From Typha latifolia (Eukaryota; Streptophyta; Magnoliopsida; Poales; Typhaceae): a stretch of 64,000 nt of DNA. Below, one piece after another: positions 10,701 through 21,972 of this stretch. Within the stretch, counting starts at the first letter, position 1, and every line of letters starts with the position of its first letter. Location of the stretch: positions 7,938,501-8,002,500 of the forward strand of contig CM034104.1 of NCBI GenBank assembly GCA_019914945.1, in the 5' to 3' direction. A program made the position numbers and the translations under genes. Below the pieces are notes generated by a model. That model was not told the DNA's origin. It ran no database searches and saw nothing but the letters and a program-made list of their open reading frames with translations.

Positions 10701-13700
10701 TGGAATATAATTAAAAAGAGATTACTAAGAGCCTATGAAGCAAGGATATTTCATTTGCCCCTCCATACCAGTATCTGATACATATCGGATACCAATGTAG
10801 CACAGATACTTCGTTTGCCCCTCCATACGAGTATCTAATACGTATTAGATACCAATATAGCACCGATTACGGTCCGATATGTATCGGATACGACTGGAGA
10901 AGTATCTGAATTATAAAAATTAATTTAAATTTTCCAATACGGTAGGATACGACTCCGATACATTTCTTGATCATCTTTTTTTTTTCTTTTGTTGTGCTAA
11001 AAGATTATATAAATATATTTTTTTATATGTGTACATAGTTATCCAATCCTTCATGATACTTTAAGGCTTTGTTTAATTGATAATGAATTAAACATATAAC
11101 TTGAATGTCATTTAAAGACACATTAGTGGTGACATTTGATTATTATTATTATTAATTAGTATATTTATTTGGCAATTAGTAATTCATATTAAATTTTTTA
11201 TTATTGCAAATTTAGATAATTCTTTTGTTAAGGCTTCGTGTTCTTCAAGTTTATTGAGGTACATAGTTGTTCATGATTCTGATTTGAAGTCATGACAAAT
11301 GGTGTACTTTTCTTTTCTCGTCTAGACATTAATATTCTTATATTTGCAGCTGAGAAGGCAAGCAACTAATGCATAATATATCAAATTCAAAATAGACATA
11401 CCCTATAATCTCTTTTATTCATAGCGTATATTTTCTTATCCTTTAGCTTGTCTTAAGTTCTGAAACTTAATATTCTCAGTACATTCCAAACAAAATCACC
11501 AAACTTGAAGCTATCAACAAAATACCAAAATTAACGCACCAAAAGCCCAGCCAGTGCAACAAAACAAAAACTTAATACTTTAAATCCTGCATGCTTGCCT
11601 ACTTTCTTACTACAAATAGGTTCTAGGTGCAATTCAATATTATTGTCATTGATGAAGGATCTAGAACTTTTAACTGCTCCCAAGTTTGTATGTAGAAGAA
11701 CTATACGATGCATTTCATGTAGTATCGAATACGAGTACAAAAATCAACCAAAACACATGATTAGGAAAAATAATTAACATAATAGAACAGTTTAAGAATG
11801 ATAATTTGATAGATCCACATAATTATAACATATTCTAAGATAAGTGATGCAAACTATCAATCATAATTCACAAGAATAACAGTTAATAAAAAAGTATTTT
11901 TCAATATTTATAAGTTACAATAAGATAATCATGCTTACTGTAAGTATTGATGCAGGAACTGCTAGCACTGTTAAAGGAATATATGCAATAGCCCTGTAAT
12001 TAAGAGGAGAGAGTGTTTGATCATCAATCTCGCATCTAGAATTCTCAAATTCATGATTTTCTTCATCAAGAAATAATATAGACTATAGTTGTGTTCCAAA
12101 TAAATGATGGTTCAAAGTTTCAGTTTCAGTTTCAATTGGTTCCAGTCTTGGCACTTAGAAAAGAAGGAAACAAGAAAAACATTAGGGCCAAAATGGATTG
12201 GTTTCAGCCTATAACAGTCTGAAAATAGGATCGGGATTTAGTATGGGCCGACCTCGAGTGAGTTGGTCCGGGCGCGTCATCACACATGCATCCCATGGCT
12301 ACCAAGACTAACTCGGACAGATTAGCCTGCACCAAATCCCCGCCCTCAAAATTAAGGTCAAAAAAAGCAATCTTACTAGTTTCATCTTCGAACAATGAGA
12401 TTCGGCCTTGTTTTGAATATGTTTCATAACTGTTCTATTCTTGCCGAAATTTTAAAATATATATCTTCTCCAAATATGATGTTTAGATGTTGGTAATTTG
12501 ATGGGAAAGAAGTAATAAACCAGATTTGTTTTATTCAAGCCATATTTAGTGCCAAAGTGGAATAGCATTCATTTATTTAAATTTAAAAGGATAACTTAGA
12601 ACTGAATAAGAAAGAAATAAAAATAATAATAGGCAAACTTTAAGATACTATGAGCATCTTTTAGGCAGGTCCATGTCTAATAATTGCTATTCAATCCTTT
12701 CCATGATGGGGTCTAGCTATTCCAAGGAGCTGCAGACATTGTGGCATCAATTATAATGTACATAATGCTGCCCTAATTATTTGTACCTTTTAATAAATCA
12801 CGGTGAAATGGCAACATTTGTAAATGAGGTGAACAGTATTAAAGATGTACAATTACTTGAAAAGTAGACTAGATTGGTTCTGAAAACATCTTTCTTGAGC
12901 ATCCATTGGTATGGCCACCGAAGCTATAGTATTTAAATGTACCCGAGACAGACTTAGAGATTTGAGTAAAACTCATTAGGTAGCACCACTCAGCCAAATT
13001 CCTGGGGCTCTAGATGGAAAACTGTGGATTAATATCACATTTAGAAGTCCCAAAAATATCTAACAAACATATCTAGCTTGTTGTTTAATTTCTTTTAGCT
13101 TAATTAATGCTCTGAGTCCTGAAAAATTTTCCATGCGAATGACTTTTAGATGGTAAACTTGCTTAGTCAAAAATACTTGTTGCACAAGAAAGAGAAAGTC
13201 AAGAAAAATTAATTTTAACAATTTGGATCTTTAAATGGATGATCAATAGCCCTATTAAGGAGCCTGAAGCCTTGATCCTCCTGGAAGGATGGCTTAATTT
13301 ACTTCACATAGTTTGCCACATTAGAATGTCTCATCTTTCAATGGAAAATGTAAAAAGATATCAAAGACAAGAAAAAATTAATTTGATATTCTATACTAGC
13401 AATTGATAGTGAATGAAGACATAAGATAAAAGCAAGCATGTAACAAATCCTTAGTATCAGTTTGACAGTTTATCTACATAGCACTAGATAATGTTGCATT
13501 CACAAAATAGCTTTCAGAACTGCAAATATATCCATACATATTTAATATGTATATAATAAAGATTTGGGAGTTTTCCTCGCTTCATTTGAATAATTTAATG
13601 GCAAAAAGAAAAGATATCTAACAAGTTCAAATTAAAAAATTACAATGCCAATCAAGATATGTTACATGGAGTACCTACGACAAATGATGCAAGGTGTTGA

Positions 13701-16700
13701 CAAAGAAAGAGCAATGGAGAAGAAGAGGAAAAAAAAGTCCACAGATTGACATTAGTGGCAGACAAGAAACACTAAAAGATTAAAGATAGTTAGGTTCATG
13801 GTCTACCACAGTATGGAATATATATATATATATATATATAAATATAACTTGTATATATGTGAGGAACCTGCATTTATAAGATTATCAAGTATCAACCAAA
13901 CTCAACTGGAAACTTGATCCGTCATGTCAGTCAGAAATGAAACAAGAAACAATATAGCATAGTAACAGTTACTCATTAGAGCTGCTAGAACCACCAAATA
14001 AAAGGTTGTTCAAATAAAAAAGCAGTTTCTATAGTCAAAACATAGCACAGCACTAATACTTACAGGACAAGAGGACCCCATGGACCAACATTCTGCTTGA
14101 TCCAAAATAGAAAATCCTTCAAAATCTGTCCAAAAACATAAAAATAGAAATGACAATAAGTCAATGAGCATTGCGTTAGTACAGCAAAGAACTTGATTAG
14201 CACGACGAGTTGATCAGAATAAAGAATTCAAAAAGAAATTAAGAGCATAAGGCCATACTAAGAAATGATAAACTAAAGAAGCAAACGAACCCAAAAGCAG
14301 CATATAGTATCACTAAAAATAGGTTTTTTTCTGCAAGAAAAATCGCTAAGAATAGGTAAGAGTTTAAGAAAGCCATAATTATATCAGAAGCAAAAGGAGC
14401 ATTAAGCAGTGGACTTATAAAAATAGTAATACGTGTACAGCAATAATGGCTCTTTGAAATATAAATCGTCCTTGAGTCCTAATAATTATTGAATAAATCT
14501 ACCAGAAAGGAAGGAGAAGTCCAAGAATACTATATTGAAGACAAATGAATAAGTAAACAAAAAAATTACAAAAGCAGTTTTTATGTGAGTGGGGATCTAT
14601 TTTATGGTATATACTAACCTTTTAAAAAGTACTGATAGAGATTATAAGAAACATGGAAAAAAACAAAAAATTTAATGTTTGGACCTATTCAAATATTTGG
14701 TTTGCACCTAGTTGTCAATTATTATTAATATCTGGAACTAGAAACTGAAAGGTAATATAGTAGTCAAAACATTTTGAGTTAAGTAAAAAAACTTTTTTCA
14801 CTTTTGTGTGTAATCTAATCTAATGGTATGACCAGTAAGTTACAATGATATTGATGTGATTCGGATCTGATCGGATCAATTCACGGGGACATTGGGCTCA
14901 ATTGATCAAGTCTACTTATTTTTTAATTATTTTATGATGTAAGCCTTTTTGGCAAGTCTAGTTTAGTTATATAAGTCATTAAGGCAAATCGAAATAAGTC
15001 ATGACAACCTTTAAAACAAGTCTAGTTAAGTCAAGTAAGTCTTTAAGGCAAGTCTAATTAAGTCGTGTAACCCTTTAAGGCAAATCTTAATTCAAGTCGT
15101 GTCAGCATTTAGGGCTAGTCCGAGTGAGACTCGTTGTAACCGACGAGCTCCTTATTAGGCATCCAAGTATTGAGAAAGTATTCTAGCATTGAATTTATCT
15201 TAGGAATAAGAATAAGATAACCTAGGAGTAGAAGTAAATTAATCTCCTTTCGTCACCGCCATCGTTGCCCATCATCTTCCTCACCATCACCACTGCCATC
15301 AACCCTCCTTCCACCCTCTCTATCTACCATCATTCACCTAATCAAAGCCTACACTTCCTTGTTGCGGATCATCTCTAGTCAGTCCATAACAGATATTAAT
15401 TTAAACCACTATGTCCAAATTTTCTTCATGGAATACAATTTCTTATTCCAAAATAACAGCTAAACATCATAATAACAACATTCTAGAATACAAACACTAG
15501 TTATCAAAACTATATTTTATATCACACACTAACTCAATTACTAATTTACTCTTGATACCTATCCAATCAACCTAATTTATATCAAGTCAAAGGGTATTCA
15601 TAATAATTTCATAAAAAATAAAATATTTTTTCCATCTTTTCTTTACTTTATATCACATTAAAAGTAATTATTACACTCTTCTTCCTGAATACAAATGATC
15701 ACAATAATAGTTATTCCTTAAATAAAGATCTCATTTTAAAAATAACAAACAAGAATATATATTCTCGAATTGATCTTATTCCTAAAGTAAAAGAGGCCTT
15801 AGGGTTTGTTTGGTTTAGGTTTAGAAATCATATTATCATTCGGGCAATATCTAGCAGGTGCACACATTGCTTTCATGAACAGAATTTCTACCGGGGTTAA
15901 ACCCATTTACTCAGTTCCATTAGCTGCCGTGAACTTCAATTCAGGTCTGTATTTGGTCAAGGTCATACTAATGGTTAGACAGCTGTGATGAGACCCCTTG
16001 CCAAGTTAGATGAAAAGTATTTGACTGGAATCTTGCTTTCTTCTAAACAATAAGTGGCACTTGGTCGTTCCGACTACCAGTATCAGATTCTGCTCTACAG
16101 TGGTCTTTGGTCCATATTCCAAATTCTCAATAGTATCACAGGCTGTTCACTCAAATTGCAAATCTATTTTGGCACATTTGGAATGTAACTAAATTCTAGT
16201 GTGCCAATCATGCTTCTCAGCTCATTTTATTTAAGCAATTTCGTTATGCACTTTTAGGTGGGTGTAAATAGGATAACTAAAATTTGACATTATTAGAGTG
16301 TATTGAAAAAAATAACAGAATTTTGGAAGTCCAGATAAAAACAACATGCCCGAGCATGACAAAAGTTTGACAAGATGTCCAGCTTTCCTTTTATCCCGAC
16401 CATCTGGGTTTATGTCATTTAGATAAATCCATCATGGCATCCTTCCATAATTATAAGTTCGTAGTTCATTAGTAAAGACAACTGGTATACATAGAACTAT
16501 TTATTCACCAATAACAGTCATTCCAGCAACTAACAACTCTTGTATAGACCATCTCTCTGTTGCTTCTTCACATTTGTTTTCCATTCCTAATCCTAGGAAT
16601 TAGGTCAACACTCTTTAGATTCTCAGAATTAAATAGTCGTTAGAATAAATTCCCTACAAACTCGAGAAAAGAAATTTTTCACAATATTGGCTACAAGATT

Positions 16701-16978
16701 CAAAAGTGTTATTTTTCCCTTGTTACAATTCAGAACCCAGTTTTATAATTCGAAGAAGGAAAACACATTGCGACAAGAATCAGAAACAACCAACGCACCC
16801 AAATCGACCAAAATATAACAACATGCCGTGAAAGGGACTAAAAGATTAAGGAAAGAATCATTCAAGAGAGAACACAACTTACCTTTTCAACGGGGAGGGT
16901 GATGAAAGCGGTGACAATGGCGGCGACGAGGAGGATGAGGAGAGAGATCCTGAAAAGGGATGACCAAGAGACGGCCAT
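7664..16978 (-). CDS. TVP38/TMEM64-family (SNARE-associated, VTT domain) membrane protein, 5' half
   Basis: Five exons on the minus strand join in phase: 16883-16978, 14064-14125, 11939-11993, 10433-10531 and 7664-7750, giving 399 nt or 133 codons. Every junction is GT-AG. The start ATG at 16978 has a good context (CCATGG) and an in-frame stop lies upstream. Residues 9-27 form a hydrophobic helix. Then come NVGPWGPLV, the AIAYIPLTVLAVPAS segment and the glycine-rich LGGGYLFGLPIGFVADSIGA that marks the VTT/DedA-like domain, followed by RPFVISKLKDYPKFQAVA. Family members are roughly 250-300 residues, so about half is missing. The expected continuation (a conserved leucine/proline-rich segment after SGFK) was not found in the 7.6 kb downstream. 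Proteins of this family sit in endomembranes and related ones act in lipid scrambling and trafficking. No exon is interrupted; transposons occupy introns 1 and 4. Confidence 0.85.
8996..9965 (+). mobile_element. hAT element with DUF659-type transposase remnant, in intron 4
   Basis: The left end CATGGTTTCCAGTTTCGG and the complement of the right end, TTAAGGTTCCCAGTATCGG, share GGTTYCCAGTWTCGG. TTATTAC flanks both sides (8989-8995 and 9966-9972); extending to the 8 bp expected for hAT gives one mismatch. Subterminal regions are full of CGGCCGATC and CGATACG words. The interior holds a piece of transposase. It lies antisense within intron 4 of the TVP38-like gene. Confidence 0.6.
9247..9731 (+). 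pseudogene. hAT transposase fragment (DUF659 region)
   Basis: The reading contains VVQMVTNNGANYKAAENLL, then HLYWTPCGAHCIDLMLEYI and SVTRFATHFLAFESI. This is the conserved DUF659/RNase H-like core of plant hAT transposases, where the D of VTDNG is N here. Stops at about 9275 and 9473 break the frame. The N-terminal BED zinc finger and the C-terminal dimerisation domain are absent, so it is dead. Confidence 0.75.
10433..10531 (-). CDS. TVP38-like exon 4 (VTT glycine-rich segment)
   Basis: Acceptor TGCCAG and donor GTATGA bound 99 nt, exactly 33 codons in phase 0. It encodes the family signature GGGYLFGLPIGF...GATIGA...FLLGR. Confidence 0.88.
10750..10869. repeat. 60-bp tandem duplication with GTATC/GATAC palindromes
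   Basis: Two adjacent 60-bp units start TTCATTTGCCCCTCCATAC and TTCGTTTGCCCCTCCATAC. Each holds an inverted pair of the GTATCTGATA...TATCGGATAC kind. A third degenerate partner follows to about 10905. It lies in intron 3. Confidence 0.65.
10870..11938. other. Intron 3 remainder, no element resolved
   Basis: AT-rich intronic sequence. No TSD-flanked element or coding match was found. Confidence 0.4.
11939..11993 (-). CDS. TVP38-like exon 3
   Basis: Acceptor ATTACAG and donor GTAAGC bound 55 nt reading AIAYIPLTVLAVPASILT, a conserved hydrophobic segment of the family. Confidence 0.85.
11994..14063. other. Intron 2, with a possible old hAT relic at about 12180-12420
   Basis: This is mostly AT-rich intron. 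A GC-richer patch (GGGCCGACCTCGAGTGAGTTGG near 12245) resembles the subterminal part of the hAT element at 9.0 kb, suggesting a decayed relative, but no ends could be placed. A short (TA)n microsatellite lies at 13816-13840. Confidence 0.35.
14064..14125 (-). CDS. TVP38-like exon 2
   Basis: Acceptor TGGACAG and donor GTAAGT bound 62 nt reading ILKDFLFWIKQNVGPWGPLV. The intron after it is phase 2, and the split leucine codon is completed by exon 3. Confidence 0.85.
14852..15391 (+). repeat. Solo LTR in intron 1, 5-bp TSD
   Basis: It begins TGATGTGATTCGGATC and ends GTCCATAACA, with perfect TSDs GATAT at 14847-14851 and 15392-15396. The start and the ACATTGGGCTY...GATCAAGTCTA block match the LTR at 58482-59329, so it is a shorter member of that gypsy family. 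The interior has a degenerate repeat based on AAGGCAAGTCTARTTAAGTC (about 14945-15100). It is antisense to the TVP38-like gene. Confidence 0.75.
15397..16882. other. Intron 1 remainder
   Basis: No coding match. A GGGTTTGTTTGGTTTAGG motif at about 15800 is typical of small plant DNA-transposon ends, but a partner end was not found. Confidence 0.35.
16883..16978 (-). CDS. TVP38-like exon 1 (32 codons)
   Basis: It begins MAVSWSSLFRI, encodes one strongly hydrophobic helix and ends at codon 32 (K). The donor is GTAAGT at 16877-16882, phase 0. A longer frame upstream has no ATG before a stop, so this ATG is preferred. Confidence 0.8.
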
Positions 16979-17130
16979 GGATGACAGCCTCCGACGCCAC
17001 GGCCTGCAGTCCTCCTCGTCGTCGCCCTCCACCGCGTTCCCGGCCTTCCGCGACCTCAATCCCCCGACGTTGGCCAGATTTAGCCTCTATATGTAATAGC
17101 CAAATCAAATGCGGCTGAGTGCCAAATCGA
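16979..17130 (-). promoter_or_regulatory. Putative 5' UTR and core promoter of the TVP38-like gene
   Basis: Upstream of the start codon the minus strand reads TTTGGCTATTACATATAGAGG near 17082-17102, a weak TATA-like element about 110 nt before the ATG, then a GC-rich leader. Placement rests on position only. Confidence 0.3.
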
Positions 17131-17574
17131 AACCTGGGAAATGTGGATGGATGATTTGGGGAAAACGAGGGGGAGGGTATTTTTCTTCCTCTGGTTTCTT
17201 AGCAAAACTATCACACACGCATCCCGTCCCGTCGGTGGTGGATCCTTTTGTAGATTCATATTATAAGGCCACCACCAAACTTTCCGATTTCTTCGCTGGG
17301 TGTGATTACCGCATAAGCTTTCCTAATAGTCCAATCTTATTATCACCTGATTATTTACTTTTGTACCCTTCATTTAAGAGTAAAATAGTGATGTTGATGG
17401 AACAAGCTTGATATTTCTATTTCAGATTTAGCAACCTTGCCCTTGTAAAGAGTTGTTTTTTTGTAAAGAAGAAATTTTATAGTTTAAGTAGAAAATTTGT
17501 GAGTTTTTGACCAAATTAGCCCGATTCCAATTTATTTTTACCAAGGTAGACTACTCTTCAAACTTATTACCAAA
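17131..17574. other. Intergenic, nothing recognised
   Basis: No coding match, repeat or element ends were seen upstream of the TVP38-like gene. Confidence 0.4.
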
Positions 17575-18705
17575 TAGGGTCTAATTTACTATAGCCCTGA
17601 TAAAAATATTGAACTAATCAACATTTTATTTCTAAGTAAAAATGCTAATCAGTTCAACGTTTTTGTCTGGTCCTAAAATGCTGATTAATGTTACAGTTGC
17701 TTTTGGTGAAGATGAGTTTCTATCTGAATTAATAATCTAGATAGAAATCATCATGCAACTTACGAAGATAATTGGGATCGATCTAATTATTGGATTGATC
17801 TGAGATTTAGATATGTTGTACCTCTATAAGTTAGAAATCCAACGTAACTAGAATCATGATGATCGGATGAGAAGATAGAAAGTTACATATAAAATAATAA
17901 CCGAAGGTTAGGAGATAGCTGGATGGATGTGGAATACGTGGTTAGGGTTATGGATATGATTATGGGTATGGTGGATGGATTAGTGCTTCGAAGTAGATGA
18001 AGGGGGAGAAGGGAGCTTTCAAATATGAGTGGTTGCTAGAGAGAGGAGGGAGAAGCGACAGAGGAATAATCTTGGCCGAGAACTTGGGTTGGATACCAAA
18101 GTGAAGGAAGGAGGGAGAAGATGGCTCAACCCTAGATGAAAACCAATTCAAATCTTCAATAATCAATAGAGGCTGCTTCTCCATATATATAGAGGCTAGC
18201 TAAATATTAAAAAATTATAAACAAATCCTATTACAACTCAACTTAACCATAAATAAGTTCTATTACAATTCAACTTTCCCATCGTGCATTCGAACGCATC
18301 CTGATCGTGTTCGAACATCCAAAATGTGTTCTCTGTATATGCAAACGCGAGATTAGGCATTCGAACAACCACGTTTGAATGCCATTCATTTGTGTTCGAA
18401 CGAACTTATCAAAAACTATTTTATTTTTCTAAAATATAAATAGAAATTAATACAAACTGCTTAAGGAGCTGCACTTAGCATATTTAATTGGCCTTTTATT
18501 TTCGAAGCAATTTTACTATGCATCTAAATCAAGAACTGCAACAATAATCAGTTCATCGTTTTATGTATATAAATTCCTTTAACTTAATTTTTTCGTAGTT
18601 AAGAAAAAAAATTAACTAACGATAAAAACACTGAACTGATTAGCATTTTTAAAAATATTATTTAGTTTAGCGTTATTCTTAGGGCTACAATGAATTAGAC
18701 CCTAT
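17575..18705. mobile_element. MITE split by a nested LTR
   Basis: The left arm from 17575 (TAGGGTCTAATTTACTATAG) pairs with the complement of the right arm ending about 18705 (TAGGGTCTAATTCATTGTAG). Inner blocks AAAAATGCTAATCAGTTCA also pair. The arms are about 100 bp. The middle (17689-18473) is LTR-like and probably a later insertion. The same terminal words recur in the smaller element at 19515-19705. Confidence 0.55.
17689..18473 (-). repeat. Degraded solo LTR (minus) within the MITE
   Basis: On the minus strand there is a run of CGTTCGAACR-type palindromes (about 18285-18410), then a TATA box in GCTAGCCTCTATATATATGG (about 18195), then a leader, the order seen in intact gypsy LTRs at 43-51 kb. 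Boundaries are approximate and no TSD was found. Confidence 0.5.
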
Positions 18706-19453
18706 TGATACGATTCGGACTTCACCGACGTCGTCTCGAGCATGGATTCACTTTAGGAGTGTTTTTGCTTCATGTTTTAGTGTTTAATTTCCATTAAAAT
18801 AAGTTTTCTGTAAGTCGCGTTCGAACGCGGGTGGAGTGAGTTCGAACGCAGTCGGCGAAAATTATGTTTTAGGGTTAATGTGAGTTGTTGGTTAGCCTAT
18901 ACAAGGATGTGTAGGGCAACCAAAATTATTATTGATTATTGAGATTGAGTTTTGCCTTGCCTCCTTCGTCTTCTTCGCTCCTATTCTCTCAATCCCCGGC
19001 GACGCCGCTTCTAACCTCCCTCGTCCGGCTAATCACCCTAGTCCCTTAGGGGTGGCCCTCTTCTCCCCCTTTGTCCAATCTATCTCACACTTGCCCTAAT
19101 CCTTCCATCAACCACAACCCTTCCACCATCACTTTTCACCGGTGCCACCACATTAACGCCGGTCCTCCACCATCCACCATTACCTAGAATCTCGTGCCTC
19201 CATCCACGGATCCAAAACAGAGCATCCTGACGTTCATCCACTAAACGAAGGATATCTCGAGATCCCCAACTCAGATTCGCCTGAAACTTGATTTGTTGGA
19301 AAGATCTTTTCCGGGCCTAAAACATATCAAAATTTCACGTCGATCTGACGGCGGAATATTTTGGGATCTTATTTCAAAGTTTCGTGTAAGATCTAGTCCA
19401 GATCTGAGAATTAGAAAAGATCGATCTTTAGCCCTAAAGGAGAGATCGTATCA
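18706..19453 (+). repeat. LTR A, family TGATACGATTC (plus)
   Basis: It starts TGATACGATTCGGACTTCAC and ends GATCGTATCA, followed by AGC and the primer-binding site TGGTATCAGAGC (19457-19468). A short GCGTTCGAACGC cluster lies at 18823-18860 in U3. Internal sequence after the PBS is cut off within about 40 bp, so the element is truncated. Left-flank CCTAT and CTTAT at about 19497 could be a decayed TSD, which would make the true LTR end further right. Confidence 0.7.
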
Positions 19454-19514
19454 AGCTGGTATCAGAGCCTTAGCCCCAAAGAGAAGATTACCCTTATACT
19501 TAAATATCAAAACG

Positions 19515-19705
19515 AATCTATTTTACAATAGCCCTAAGTAAAACGTTGATAAGATTAGTATTTTCTTAAGTAAAACAATAATTTCATTAGCATTTTTATT
19601 AAAATATTTAAGATGATAATTCACATCCCTTAGCCTATGAGGTATTTACTTATAAAAATGCTTAATAGTTAAGTGTTTTAGTTTGGGCTACAGTAAAATA
19701 GATCT
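19515..19705. mobile_element. Small MITE, same family as 17575-18705
   Basis: The inverted ends ATCTATTTTACAATAGCCC and the complement ATCTATTTTACTGTAGCCC enclose about 190 bp, with paired inner blocks. No coding capacity. Confidence 0.6.
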
Positions 19706-20201
19706 GTTTTTGTATTTAAGTGAATTTCATACTTAAACTATGAAATTCTAATTCTAATAGTTTTGGAAAATTATTTATAAGATATACATCTAACGTAAAA
19801 TAATATAAAACTAATTAGATAAGATTGGTGGCATCATGATCTATAAATTTTGTATTAAAAGTTTCTTCATATTCGAACTCAATTTAATACGAAATGAAGA
19901 ATCCCTAGTTTAAGTACAAATTCATAGTTTAAGTATAAAATTGTGACCGTTTAACTAATCATAATTATCTCACCATTATCTCCGTTTAATCTCTATACAA
20001 GTCTTTTTAATCGCTATTTAATTAATACAATAAAATTCTAATCGGAGACAATATCTCTATAATTAATGTTTCAAAAGGAGAGAATTGCCTAATTCAAATT
20101 GTTTGGTTTTCTCTAAAGAGAACTTAATCTAAGTTGCAATGATACAACAAATTAGCAAATTATTAGTATTATAAATATCTACAAAAGTTTGAAAGAGGTT
20201 G
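19706..20201. other. AT-rich spacer, nothing recognised
   Basis: No coding match or element ends were seen. Confidence 0.4.
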
Positions 20202-20621
20202 TGTAACACCCTCGCCCGGCACGGGCACGCCCACGCCCACGCGCCCACACAGCACGTGTGGTACACGCGACAGGACGAGCGGGGCCCATCATGCACAGAT
20301 ACACCTGTACTCAACATAATCTATCTCAAAGATCAATCATACTATCAACTAAATAAACCTGTTAAGATATGAATATCCAAGCCCACAACAACTATACTAG
20401 ACAGTTATATAATCTGGCAGGGATTGGCCAAGCTGTCATACACGCCCAGCACCCCTTGCAGAGTGCAGTCAGGGAGAGAAGGGAAAAAAAGAGGAGGAGG
20501 AGAAGAAGAAGAAGAAGGTTGGCCATGGGGGAGGGGTGCGGCCGCTGGTGGCCACTCAGTGGCCGGCCTCTCGCCGACGGCTCAACCCTCCGGCGGTCCG
20601 AGAGAAAGCCAACAAAGAGAG

Positions 20622-20657
<36 letters not shown>

Positions 20658-21950
20658 GAGGAAAGCTCACCGGCGTTCGTGGAGGTGGCGGCGGCAGCGG
20701 GTAGAGTGAGAGAGAAGGGGTGTTTGAGAGAGAAAGAGAGAGAAAGAGAGACAAAGAGAGGGGGATGAAAATTAATCCGAGAGAGAGAGAAAGAGAGAGA
20801 GAGAGAAGCGGTGGGGAGGGGCTGCGGCGGCGGCGGCGACAGGGGCCCACCGCGCCAGCTGGCTCAGCCAGGTTGGCCGGGCCAGCGATTGGGCGCGTGG
20901 CGCCCATCCCTGCTGCCACTACATGGCACAAGCTGTCGTGTGATACGATTCGGACTTCACCGACGTCGTCTCGAGCATGGATTCACTTTAGGAGTGTTTT
21001 TATTTCATGTTTTAGTGTTTAATTTCCATTAAAATAAGTTTTCTATAAGTCGCGTTCGAACGCGGGTGGAGTAAGTTCGAACGCGGTTTGTGAACAGGGT
21101 TGTGAACGTGGGTGAAGATAGTGTTCGAACGCCTACATCGCGTTCGCAAATATCGACAGGCGCGTTCGCTCCCGCGTTCGAACGCCTGCATCGCGTTCGC
21201 AAATCTAGAAGAGCTAATTCGGTGCATTCGAACGCGGTCGGGCGAGTTTGAACGCGGTCGGTGAAAATTGTATTTTAGGGTTAATTTGAGTTGTTGGTTA
21301 GCCTATAAAAGGGTGTGTATGGCAACCAAAATTATTATTGATTATTGAGAATTGAGTTTGCCTTGCCTCCTTCGTCTTCTTCGCTCCCGTTCCCTCAATC
21401 CCCGGCGACGCCGCTTCTAATCTCCCTCGACTGGCCAATCACCCTAGTCCTTTAGGAGTGGCCCTCTCCTCCCCCTTCTTCCAATCTATCCAACACTTGC
21501 CCTAACCTTTCCATCATCCATAACCCTTCCACCACCTCTTTTCCACCGGTGCCACCCCATTAACGCCGGTCCTCCACCAACCACCATTACCTAGGATCTC
21601 GTGTCTCCATCCACGGATCCAAAATAGAGCATCCTGATATTCATCCACTAAACGGACGATATCTCGAGATCCCCAACTCAGATTCGCCTGAAAATTGATT
21701 TGTTGGAAAGCTCTTTTCTAGGGCTACAACATATCAAAATTTCACATCGATCCAACGGCGGCATATTTCGTGATCTTATTTCAAAGTTCTGTACAAGATT
21801 AGTCCAGATCTGAGAATCGGAAGAGATCGATTCATAGCCAGAGGCGTGATCGTATCAAGCTGGTATCAGAGCTCCATAGCCAGAGGCGTGATCGTATCAT
21901 CGTGCCATGCAGTGCAGTTTTTTTTTTTTTTGTGGGCTTGGGTTATTACA
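20202..21950 (-). repeat. Long-LTR family L3, copy 1 (internally deleted, minus)
   Basis: Read on the plus strand it begins TGTAACACCCTCGCCCGGCA and ends GGGTTATTACA, the same ends as the 2.8-kb copy at 27379-40583. It contains three GA microsatellite blocks (about 20620-20660, 20725-20760, 20780-20806). It is only about 0.8 kb once the nested LTR B is removed, so it is deleted internally. A short stretch at about 20419-20455 resembles the gypsy RT motif CMTAWPIP, hinting at a rearrangement. No matching TSD was found. Confidence 0.6.
20941..21899 (+). repeat. LTR B, solo, TSD TCGTG, with one internalised primer-binding site
   Basis: It starts TGATACGATTCGGACTTCAC at 20941. Perfect TSDs TCGTG (20936-20940 and 21900-21904) fix the right end at 21899. 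The usual LTR end GATCGTATCA already occurs at 21857, followed by a full TGGTATCAGAGC at 21861-21872 and then a second LTR end. So this LTR contains one extra 42-bp end-plus-PBS unit. GCGTTCGAACGC-type repeats lie at about 21050-21255, upstream of the TATA box CTATAAAAG (about 21304). Confidence 0.85.
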
Positions 21951-21972
21951 GGCACAAACTCTATGCAATGGT

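Noticed and set aside
15806..15988. Short plus-strand open frame in intron 1
   Set aside because: No family resemblance, no splice or promoter context, and it lies antisense in an intron.
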